From Staphylotrichum longicolle (lineage: Eukaryota; Ascomycota; Sordariomycetes; Sordariales; Chaetomiaceae), in NCBI GenBank assembly GCA_019096155.1, contig JAHCVI010000001.1:1922001-1986000 (forward strand): a stretch of 64,000 bases of DNA. Reading direction: 5' to 3'. Position 1 is the first letter of the stretch; each line of letters starts with the position of its first letter. Position numbers and translations under genes: made by a program. The notes below the pieces were generated by a model, which did no database searches, was not told the DNA's origin, and saw only the letters and a list, made by a program, of their open reading frames with translations. Below, one piece after another: positions 22,469 through 31,952 of the stretch.

Positions 22469-25400
22469 ATGCCTTCTCCCGCAAAGGCACCCAGCGCGAT
22501 TCCGCGCCCGCTCTCAGAGATCTCGCCGACTGAGAAGCGGCGGAATTCGCCAAGCTGGAACCAAACCACCAAGGTGAGACAGTCTCGCGCCATTTGCTAG
22601 CCGAGAGTCGCGGACTGACAGATTGTTTTTCCACGTGCCAGAAAATGACCCTCACCGACTCGTCACCATTCCAGTCCTCGCCCTTGGAGAGCACCACCAC
22701 GTCCCCGCGCATGTTTTGGCAGACCCGCAACAGCTTCAACTCGGAGAACAGCTACGGCAACGTCCGCTCAGGCTCGCCTTCCCCGTGTCGCCGCTCGTCC
22801 ATTGAGCGCTTGCAAAAGGCCTCCCGCGTCAAGAACAGCAACATCTTGGCTCTCGAACAAAGCAGGAGTACGACCCGACCCGGTACCTCACGTAGAGCGC
22901 CCTCTGGCCAAGGTCCAGGGCAACGCTTTTGGCGGAACGGTGCTGCCGCCTCGCTCCGAGGCCCCTCGGCCAAGCGAGAGCAAGACGAGCCTGCCCACCC
23001 CCCCTCCAAGACGGCCTTCCGCCTCCAATGAGCCGGTGCGCCAGTAAAGCCAGCAAGACCAGCCGTCGCCTTCCAAGTCGTCGCTCTCCTCGAGCCGCTT
23101 CAAGAGCAGCTTCGATCCAGACCGGAACCTGGGCCGACGTTTCGGGCGACGAGCGCAGTCTCCCTGAGGGCAAGTCCCTCCATCGCACCAAAGTGTCACG
23201 TTCGACGCTGCCCCGCCCCAGGTCAACGAGTATGATGGCCACCCCGGATCTGTCATCCATCGGAAGCAATTCCCGCGAAGGCAGCTACGAGTCCGACGAG
23301 GAGGACTATGAGGACGACCATTACATGGTGCACGCAGTGTCGACCCGGATGATAGCTTTGATGCCTCCCTCGAGGACACAGACAAGACCCCAGTTGTGGG
23401 ACCGGATGACTGGCGGCAGGGCAGCCATGATGATCCCTTGAGAGGAGCCCCATGCCCGATGAGCTCCCGCCCATCCGGAAGCCGCTTCACCGTCGCACCG
23501 ATTCCTCCAACTCGAATGGCGAGAGCCGGCCTCTACCTCCTCTTCCTGGTATGGGTCAGGCTACCAGGAGTTTGCCTTCACCTCCGCCGGCATCGGACGC
23601 CAACCAGGAGAGCCAGAATATTGGCAATGGCAGGATGCCACTCGAAGAGCGCCTGAGGTTGATGATGCTCTCTGACGATGGTAAGTCCGCGGCTGAGCAG
23701 CAACGCGAACGCCGCATGAGGCGCGCTGGCGCTCGTGAGCGCGCAGAGAGCCAGACACCTGAGCGAGAGAGCAGGAGCCCCAGCGTCCAACCTCACTCGG
23801 ACTACGAGGAGGAGGACACGATCGGGGAGCTGTCTGGTCTCGAGGAGTACCAGCTTCCTCCTCGCATCTCGAGGGAGTCCATCCTTCGCCGTGTCAACGG
23901 AAACAAGCCGCTCGAGAGGGAGTCAGACTATCACTTCTCTTCGCCGTCTGGCCCTTCGTCGCCCGAGCGCGCCCTCCCATACGATCCCGACGTGGCCATC
24001 CCAAGCACAGAGGATTCGCTGATGGACGATGACTCAGACGACGGTAGCGTCATCATCAAGCGCGACCTTGAGGGCAAGGATGTCGACGTCTACTCGATTC
24101 CCGACATGTATCAGGAATCCGAGACGATGGATGAGGACGAGACGGATGATGATGATGAGAGGAGGCCATCAGACGATGACAGCGCGAGTCAATACTCGAA
24201 TGATGATGAGGCTCAGAACAACAAGTCGCATGATTCTGAGGAGGATCACATTCCCACTCCGCGCGCTGCCTCTCCGGCAGATGAGCCGGTCGCGGTCGTT
24301 CAGGAGGACGAAGCTCCCGCATCATTCAAACTGTCGGGCCGGCTTGAGGAGAGCGACTTCTCCAATAGCTTCGACTCCTGCATGCTTGCCAAGCCAGAGG
24401 AGCCAGAGGTTGTTGCAGAGCCCGAGAAGCCGAGCATGACTGACGCTCAGGCTCATCTTCAACGGCCGTTCACACCGGACCAGCCGCTCCAAAGGTCACT
24501 CACCAAGCCGGAATATGATGGGTCGGGATGGGGAGAGCCTGAGGAAGCGTACGACGATCCGGGCACTCCAGAGTCTGTCATCCACCACCCCATAGTCCCA
24601 GACGCCGAGGACGAGGCAGCCAGGCAGTCTCCAGCAATCCCCGAGCAAATGGCAACCATCAAGTCTGCATCCGGGTCTAAGCTCAAGACCCGGCCGTCGG
24701 CCACTCCCTCAGATCTCGCAGCCATGCGGGAGGCGCGACGTCAAGTCAGCCGCGAGGTCCCGCCCATCCCTGAAAGGCACCGCAACCGCACTTCGCGTGA
24801 CATGGAAGCCGATATTAGCGAGGTCACTGGCGACTTCCTTGAACGCCACCCCAGCTTTAAGAAGCGGAGTCTGACGCTGGATCTCGATCTCGGCCTCAGC
24901 CTCGACCAGGACTTTGACCGGGTCATCGAGGCTCAAAAGGTTGCGTTCCACCAACTTCATACTGTTCCACCCTTCACCACCGCAGCCAGCCTGTTTCAAG
25001 CGGAACAGGGACCTGCGGAACAGCACATACCTTTTGCAGCAACTACAGACGATTTGAATGCTAACATTTCACAACGCAAACAGCGCGGCTACTTGATGCG
25101 CCAGAACACGAAGATGGTTACGGCCAGCGACAAAGACACCGAAGATGCCCGTGCGTGCCGCTCAGCCGGCAACTCACCTGTGAAGGCGATGCGGCCGCAG
25201 TCCTGGACTGTCGAGCCGTGGAGCGGCGGGCAGAGGAAGCGGAGCATCCGGAAAAGGGTGCCTGTAACAGGACCTGTCCCGCCCTTGCCAGGCCAGGAGA
25301 GCAATGCTGCTGCCCTCGGTCACGTTCACGAGGAGGACATGGGCGTGGAGATGGCGACCGAGGAGAGCGGCGAGAGAGGCAGGCTCTTCGTCAAGGTGAT

Positions 25401-26743
25401 GGGAGTCAAGGACCTTGACCTGCCAATCCCGAAGAGTATGTTCAGACTTCCGCCCACCCCTTTATTCAGAACCATCAAAGCTAACAGTCACAGACGAACG
25501 GACGTGGTTCAGCCTGACGCTCGACAACGGTGTCCACTGCGTAACAACTGCATGGCTCGAGTTGGCGCGCAACGCACCCATCGGGCAGGAGTTTGAGCTT
25601 GTCGTGCCCAACGACCTCGAGTTCCAGCTCACCCTCAACGTCAAGCTGGAGAAGCCCGCACCTACACCAATCAGCAAGAAGGCGCTCCCTTCCCCCACCA
25701 AAGCCAGCAAGCCCAAGACGTCCACCTTCAGCCGCGTGTTCGCCTCTCCCAAGAAGCGTCGCGAGATGGAGCAGCGTCAGAAGCAGCAGGAGGAGGAGGA
25801 GCGCCTTGCCGCTCAGCGCGAGGCCCAGGCCCGGCAAATGATGATGAAGGCCTCGCAGCACCCCACTGCCTGGGATCTCCTCAGCCCGCTGGCGGCCGAG
25901 GACGGCAGCTTTGCGCGCGCCTACGTTTGTCTCAAGGAGCACGAGCCGCGCTGCTTTGGCCGGCCGTACCTCGTCGACGTCGCTGCGTTCAACGAGTGGG
26001 CGACGGAAGAGGCCGGGTTCGCGTCCAGCGTCAAGAGCAAGCGCAGCAACACGGCCGGCGGCGTCATCCGCCGGGCGCCCTACAAGATCGGCAAGCTCGA
26101 GCTGCAGCTGCTCTTTGTCCCGCGGCCCAAGGGCTCCACGGACGACGACATGCCCAAGAGCATGAACTCGTGCATCCGCGAGATGAAGGCGGCCGAGGAG
26201 CGCCTCGCCCGCTCCTGGGAGGGCCACCTGAGCCAGCAGGGCGGTGACTGCCCGTACTGGCGCCGCCGCTACTTCAAGCTCGTCGGCGCCAAGCTGACGG
26301 CGTACCACGAGGCCACGCGCCAGCCGCGCGCCACCATCAACCTGGCCAACGCCAAGCGGCTGATCGACGACCGGCGCACGCTCATGGAGAAGGAGACGAC
26401 GGGCAAGGGCGGGCGGCGCCGGCGGTCGGCGTTTGCCGAGGAGGAGGAGGGCTACATGTTTGTCGAGGAAGGGTTCCGCATCCGGTTCAACAACGGCGAG
26501 CTCATCGACTTTTACGCCGACTCGACCGAGGACAAGGAAGGGTGGATGAAGGTGCTCGGCGAGGTCATTGGGCGCGACAGCCTCGGGTCGGTCGACGGGG
26601 CGGCCGACGACGCGGCCCTGACGGGCGGGGGCAACAGGATGAAGGGCAAGTGGTGCGAGCTGGTGCTGAAGAGGGAGGAGGCGCTCAAGAAGAGGGCCGA
26701 GGGCCGGAGGGTGCACTCGCGCACCAAGAGCATGTATGTGTAA
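22469..26743 (+). CDS. BUD4: Bud4, anillin-like bud-site / septum protein, about 1382 aa, frame-broken in the 5' third
   Basis: Bud4-type proteins mark cortical sites and organise septin and contractile rings; in filamentous fungi they are needed for septum formation. Exons 22469-22573, 22642-25435 and 25494-26743 are separated by 68 and 58 bp introns and sum to 1383 codons. The N terminus has the family block SRRSSIERLQKASRVKNSN-like (here with CRRSS), followed by a long disordered acidic region. An anillin-homology segment begins near residue 945 (GRLFVKVMGVKDLDLPIPK, then NERTWFSLTLDNGVHC). A PH domain spans about 1210-1322 (PYWRRRYFKLVGAKLTAYHE, ending GWMKVLGEVIGRD). Between about 22865 and 23445 the conserved sequence hops between frames at least six times, for example a lost A in the CAAAAG context near 22861; from 23452 onward it is clean. 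Conserved residues continue on both sides of each break, so consensus errors are likelier than a null allele. Confidence 0.9.
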
Positions 26744-27661
26744 GGCGGTGGTGATGGGGAGCCTTTGTTTTTCTTGCGACGATGCGATGATGATGTTGGA
26801 TGTTGGGTGGTGTTGGGAGATGGCAGGGCGGGGATAATCATGTTGGGGTCTTTTTGTTTGGAGTATGGAGATGACAAGGGGGGAGGGTTGGTTGATACAC
26901 CGGGGGTTGGGAACGGGGACGGATGGGGTTTTTATATGGAAACACCACACCACGGGCACATGGGATCCAGTTGGGCTCATTCCAACTGGTCTCGCGTCTT
27001 GCCTTTTCCTTTTCTCTCTCTCTCTTCTCTTCTCCCCCATTTTTTTCCCATCTACAGTGGGACTAACTTGAGGGGGGGCACGCAACCACCTGGTTTCTAC
27101 ATTTTTATCTCGATTGTCAGTCTAGCAAGCGTACTCTGCTTTGTCTCTTGTGCCTGGTTCGGAGTTGGGTTCTGTTAATTGAATTTTACTTTTTTTTTCT
27201 CAATTCATCATCCATTTTCCATGTTGCTCGCCGCCGGTGGGTGGCTGGCTGAGAAGAGAAGGCAAAAAAACAGCTCGAGCTGGTTTGACTAATACTGGGG
27301 AGGGGGCGAGGGGGTTATGAGCCGGGGCTCTGGGGTTGACAGAGAGTTGGTTTGGAAGTACGCTCTTCGCTTGTGTATTGAGTTTTTGTATTAGGTTTGT
27401 AAGGAATTGCATTTGCAGTTGACATAATCGTCTTGAGTGTGGCCTGTCTGGGATCTGAGCGAGGTGACTTGAGCTTTGGTGACTTGAGCTTTGGTGACTT
27501 GAGCTTTGGTGACTTGAGCTTTGGTGACTTGAGCTTTGGTGACGCGTGTTGAGAGAAGTCTCATCAAGGCTTGGGGGGCATTGAACGAGCCATGAACCAT
27601 GAACCGAGTGTGTGGGTGTGAGCTTTGGAGCTCGTCCACCCAGGGATTCTTGCTTCTTAGA
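26744..27661. other. Convergent intergenic region with CT tract and minisatellite
   Basis: Between the BUD4 and HIS6 stop codons. It contains a pyrimidine tract (about 27003-27053, CTCTCTCT then poly-T/C) and a perfect 15-bp minisatellite (annotated separately) that would fall in the HIS6 3' UTR. No protein gene is seen; the long antisense frame reaching into this region from BUD4 is a shadow. Confidence 0.55.
27463..27543. repeat. 15-bp minisatellite, 5.4 perfect copies
   Basis: The unit GGTGACTTGAGCTTT is repeated five times without a mismatch, plus six bases of a sixth copy. The absence of any divergence implies recent expansion or conversion. It is about 120 bp past the HIS6 stop codon, probably in its 3' UTR. 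Confidence 0.95.
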
Positions 27662-28591
27662 TCACTCTTGCTTCTTATTCCACTCCACACACTCGGCCAG
27701 CGTGACACCACTTCCCCCGAAGCAATCCAAGGCGCTGCCGATGGTCAGGTCCACCTTGCCGCCGCTGAGCTCCTTCACCTTCTCCAAATCGTCCAGGTTC
27801 CGCCCTCCGCCGGCGTAGGTCACTGGGATGCTGCACCATTGTGCCAGCTTCTCGACCAGCTTCTCGTCGATGCCCCTCTGCAACCCCTCGTTGTCGGCTG
27901 CGTGGATGAGAAACTCGGAGCAGTACGGTTCTAGCCGCTTGATTGATTCTTGATGCGGGGGGAAGGAAGACAGTGCGTGTTAGAACAGACAGCGGTCAGA
28001 GGGTGGGTTTTGGTGTGATGGTTACCTTCGCTCACTTCCATGTCGGTGATGGTTTGCCACTTGTCCATGGCGACGAACCACCTGTCGCCGCCGCCATGCC
28101 GCCGACAGCTGAGGTCGATGACCAGCTTGCTCTTGTCCCCGTCTAGTGCTGCCAGCACAGAGTCCAGCCTCGGCTGGGAGAAGGTGCCGTTGGGGAAGAG
28201 GAATGAGGTGATGATGACCTGGAGGCGATGGTAAGTTCCCCCATGTCTCACTCTCACAAATGCCAAACGACGGCGAGGAGGCAAACCAAACCTTCTCAGC
28301 GCCAGCGTCTATCCACTCCTTCGCATTGGTGTCGTTGATGCCGCCGCCGACCTGCAGGCCTTGGGGCCATGCTGCCAGGGACTCCCGGGCGGCATCCCTG
28401 TTGCCCGGGCCGAGCATGATAACATGGGCGCCGGTGAGGGCATTGTCCCGATACAGGTTGGCGAAGTGCGCGGGCGGATGCGGCGACACAAAGTTTGTCT
28501 GCAGCGAGGCAGTCTTGCTGTCCAGTGTCCCGCCCACAATCTGCTTGACCTGGCCTGCGTGCAGGTCGATGCATGGCCGGAAGCGCGTCAT
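27662..28591 (-). CDS. HIS6: Phosphoribosylformimino-5-aminoimidazole carboxamide ribotide isomerase (histidine synthesis), 259 aa
   Basis: Catalyses the fourth step of histidine biosynthesis, opening the aminoaldose ProFAR to the aminoketose PRFAR, on a TIM-barrel (HisA type). Exons 28591-28292, 28218-28026 and 27948-27662 are separated by 73 and 77 bp introns and give exactly 260 codons. MTRFRPCIDLHAGQVKQIVGG carries the N-terminal catalytic Asp block. LQVGGGINDTNA and VTYAGGGRNLDDL are the two phosphate-binding Gly-rich loops, and DLTIGSALDCFGG closes the barrel. The first intron uses the less usual donor GTTTGG and the second ends in AAG; both are needed to keep conserved residues. It is divergent from FAF1 over a 315 bp shared promoter. 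Confidence 0.95.
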
Positions 28592-28906
28592 TTTCTCTTT
28601 TCTTTTTGAAGGCCGAAGGAGGTTGAGGATGATGTTTATTTTCTCGATAGGGGTTATCACAGGTGCACCTCATCCATGCATCTCATGTTTTGGCGGGGTC
28701 AAGCAATTGGGCTCAGTGACCGTCACTCTCATCGCCATGGAGGGGCTCTGCTTGGCACAGGAACCGGCTGCACTTCCCGATAAGATAAGCCCAGTCGTCG
28801 AGGTTCTGGGACAATTTTTACCCAAGCTTTCATTCAGGGTTCCAAGGCACCATTCAAGGACACCTTCCGCCCTTCCGCCCTTCCGTTCTCTCTCTCAAAT
28901 TTCACA
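28592..28906. promoter_or_regulatory. Shared HIS6-FAF1 promoter
   Basis: 315 bp between two divergent start codons. It includes the perfect inverted repeat AGTGACCGTCACT at 28715-28727, whose core TGACCGTCA resembles bZIP half-sites (general amino-acid control factors such as Cpc1/Gcn4 prefer TGACTCA). It also holds an AATTTTT tract at 28813-28819 close to FAF1. Both roles are inferred. Confidence 0.45.
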
Positions 28907-29948
28907 ATGCCGAGCCTACTAGGAAAGCGAAAGTCACGGCCCGTCGACGAGGCCCCAGAGGCAACTGCCGATGCCCAAGAGCTGCTCAGGCGGCACTTTG
29001 AGGCGCGCTTCAAGCCCCTCGCCGTCGACGCCCGCGCCGCGCCAAATAAGCAGCCCGCCAACGGCCACGATAGCCATGACAGCGATGACAGTGATGCTAG
29101 CCAGGATGATGACGACGAAAGCGAACCCGACGTGGACTCGGATTGGGGCGGTGTTTCGGACGATGAGGACGACGACGAGGATGAAGACGATGAGGGTGAA
29201 TCCCATGTGGTCGAAGTGGTTGACCACACAACCACAACCCCAACAACCGCAACGGCGACAATGAGCAAACGAGAGCTCAAGGCTTACCTCGTAAGACTGC
29301 TCCTTTCAATTCGCTACTGCCATTTTTATCTCGCGAAATTGCTGACTCCCGGCCCAGTCCTCCCGGCCACCCGACCACAGCCGCTCGAGCGCGGCGCAGA
29401 CGACCACCAAGCCCAAGAAGACGCCAACCGACGCGGACCAACCCGAGGACAGCGCCGCCTTCCTGGCCAACGACCTCGCCTTGCAGCGGCTCATTGCCGA
29501 GTCCCACATCCTCTCAGCGGCCGGCGCAAACGCCTCGCACTGGCAGTCCCAGCACGCCGCTGGCACCGCCGCCAACACCCGCGCCTTTGCGGCCGGCCGC
29601 ACCGCCCGCAAGACCACCGACATGCGCGTGCAGGCCCTGGGTGCCAAGGAGAGCATTCTTAGTCAGGCAAAGATGCCCATGGCCATGCGCAAGGGCATCG
29701 TGGGTGCCGCCGCGACCAAGGAGGGAAAGCGGCGGAGAGAGGCGCGGGAGAACGGCATCATTCTCGAACGCGAGGTGAAGAAGGCCAAGACGACCAGAAA
29801 GAAGGGGAGGGGCGATAGGCCCGTCGATTTGCCGGCCGTGGGGAGGATGAGAGGCGCCGAGCTGAGAGTCAGCGCCAGAGAGGCGAGGGCCATCGCAGAC
29901 TCGGTCAGAGGGCCAGTCAGGGGAGGGAAGGGCAAGAGGAGGAGGTGA
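28907..29948 (+). CDS. FAF1: 40S ribosomal subunit assembly factor Faf1-like (FSAF1/DUF4602 type), 324 aa
   Basis: Faf1-type proteins are nucleolar factors of the small-subunit processome, needed for early pre-18S rRNA cleavages. Exons 28907-29290 and 29358-29948, with a 67 bp intron after KAYL, give 325 exact codons. The N terminus has MPSLLGKRKSR and an ELLRRHFEARFKPL helix, then a very acidic stretch (about residues 55-105). The conserved C-terminal half holds NDLALQRLIAESHIL, GRTARKTTDMRVQALGAKES and MPMAMRKGI, followed by basic RREARENGIILEREVKK, and ends in a basic GGKGKRRR tail. I see no domain beyond this. The assignment rests on recognising this conserved block. Confidence 0.85.
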
Positions 29949-31952
29949 TTGCGCCTTGCGTGTGTTGACGCAGCCTGCAACCAAGCAAAACACCTCGCAT
30001 TCCGCACAATCGCTGTTCGATGCGTCGGTTTGGCTTTGGATACGAACGCGCTGTCTTCCCGGAATACAGGGAGGAAGGGCAACACTTAGGCATCGAAACG
30101 CAGCCTCGACGGGCCTACTCACCGTTCGGTCCCGGAGATCTAACGTTGCTCCCGAACCCCGACAACCATACGTTCGGACCTTGCCTACAGGATCGGCCTC
30201 GCAAACAAGCTTTTATGGCAGGGGTGTTGAAACAAACCTTATCTGGTGTCCTCAGGCCGATCTCTTCTTCTACATTCCCCAGTGACCGGTTTCAGAACGA
30301 TTCCCGTCTGGTCCGCCGGTGGGCTAGAAGCCAGCCTCCCACGAGGGACTGCGCTCAGGGGCCCAGTAGGTGACCACTGATCAAGCCAGCCCATCCAAAT
30401 CTGGGCCACACCTGATGGGCCGGGCGGGAGAAGGGTGCACACATGCACGCTGTCTATCTCGTCAGCGTATTGTTTGTTGTTCGCTACGCCGCACGGTGGC
30501 AGAGGCCGGAGAGCCGGCAAGAGGCGTCTGTCTTGTTGTCACAATGCTCCAGTTGAACTTTCGGGCTATGCCATGCTGGCCAGCGTCGTGGTTGCGTAGA
30601 GTTGCACAAGACAACCAGAGCTACAAACCGGGAATCTTGAGGACGAACTCTGGCATACCTGCCCCAACAAACTCTATTTGGATTGTACATCATCATAACG
30701 TTTGAGACGCAAGTACAAAACAATGAGATGGCGAGCTGGTTCTACTCTTCACATGTGTACCACACATTCTCGCGTCTCCAACCCTCTCTGTGTGCAACCC
30801 GGCCCACCCAAGTGTAAGAACAAACGATGGCACACACACACCCTGATCGTGTGCACGGGATAACAACCCGCCGCCCAACCACCCAACCGGCCTGCTGGTG
30901 TCCTAGCCCACGAGCGAGCCAACCACGACTGAACGGGCCGGCCGGCTTGACAAGACCAGCCGGACAACCGATTATGATGACACCGATCGGCGCGGTTGGT
31001 TTGGTCACAACCAAAATGCCAGACGGATATGTCATGGTTTAACTTTGTCCCCGTTTGGGGGTGGGGGGGGGGGAAGGGGGAACGGGCACCAGCCAAGCGA
31101 AGGAAGCATGCCACCTGCCCCTGACCAGCGCGCGTCTCTCTCTTTGAACTCCTTCGGCAGTTCGGGGAGATAGATGGTAAGTAGAGCATGATATGATGCA
31201 TTGAAACGGGGATCAGAGGTCAGTACGGTACGGTAAGTGGGTGTCGGCTAGTGGGTGAACTCGAGAGGGACAGCACTCGAGTCACAAGGTTCTTTCATGT
31301 AAACAAATCGGACAGGGGCTTGATAATTGTGGACAAGAGGCCAAAAAAGCATCAGTCAATTGCTTTCGTCCCCTGGTATCTCTCTCCGGCGCCAGCCATC
31401 TCCGGAAGGTGCACCCGAGTGCCTATCAACAAAAAGGGCAAAATCGACGAGGGAATAGGAAAAGGAAGAAGACAAAAGTTCATATATATACAAGTCTTGC
31501 TCACATGCCTTCTCCCTTTCTTGTCATGTCCGTCCCGCCCATTACAGGACGAGGGGGGTGGTGGGAAATCCATGACAAGAGCCACACTGCCTCAGCCCAT
31601 TGTGCATCCAACGAAAAAATATCCCTCTTTCCTGCGCCTCCTCCGTCTCTAGCGTGATCCATCTTTTTCAGACACACCGCAATGCTTACGTACAAGAGAG
31701 CAATTCTCGCGATCACAAACATACAACCCGCTGCTGAACATATGAAATGAGAAAAACGTTTACACCGCCCGATGAATCCAACCGTCAATGGCTGAGATGC
31801 AACCCAGCGATAGACCAAGAAGAAAAGAAACACCCCCATTGCACAAAGGTGAGCAAGGGAGGAGTATGTAATGCCCCACAGGATAGCGAGATCCATACGC
31901 CGAGCAGTCGGTCGCAGCTCTCCCACCATCAACAGGATTTCTGCGTCCACGT
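29949..31952. other. Convergent intergenic region, 2.0 kb
   Basis: Between the FAF1 and STE12 stop codons. A G-run (31057-31080) is annotated separately. Sequence 31440-31500 is A-rich. No credible coding frame, tRNA or mobile element is seen. Confidence 0.5.
31057..31080 (+). repeat. Poly-G tract
   Basis: A 24-base run of almost pure G (GGGG, T, G11, AA, GGGGG), able in principle to form a G-quadruplex on the plus strand. On the minus strand it is a C-run 3' of STE12. Confidence 0.7.

Noticed and set aside
25481..27085. 534-codon open frame on the minus strand
   Set aside because: It is antisense to the BUD4 anillin/PH region, is Leu/Ala/Arg-rich and has no recognisable motif; it stays open because GC-rich wobble bases avoid stops in that frame.
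27463..27543. Possible CRISPR array
   Set aside because: The repeats are contiguous 15-bp units with no spacers, in a eukaryotic sequence.
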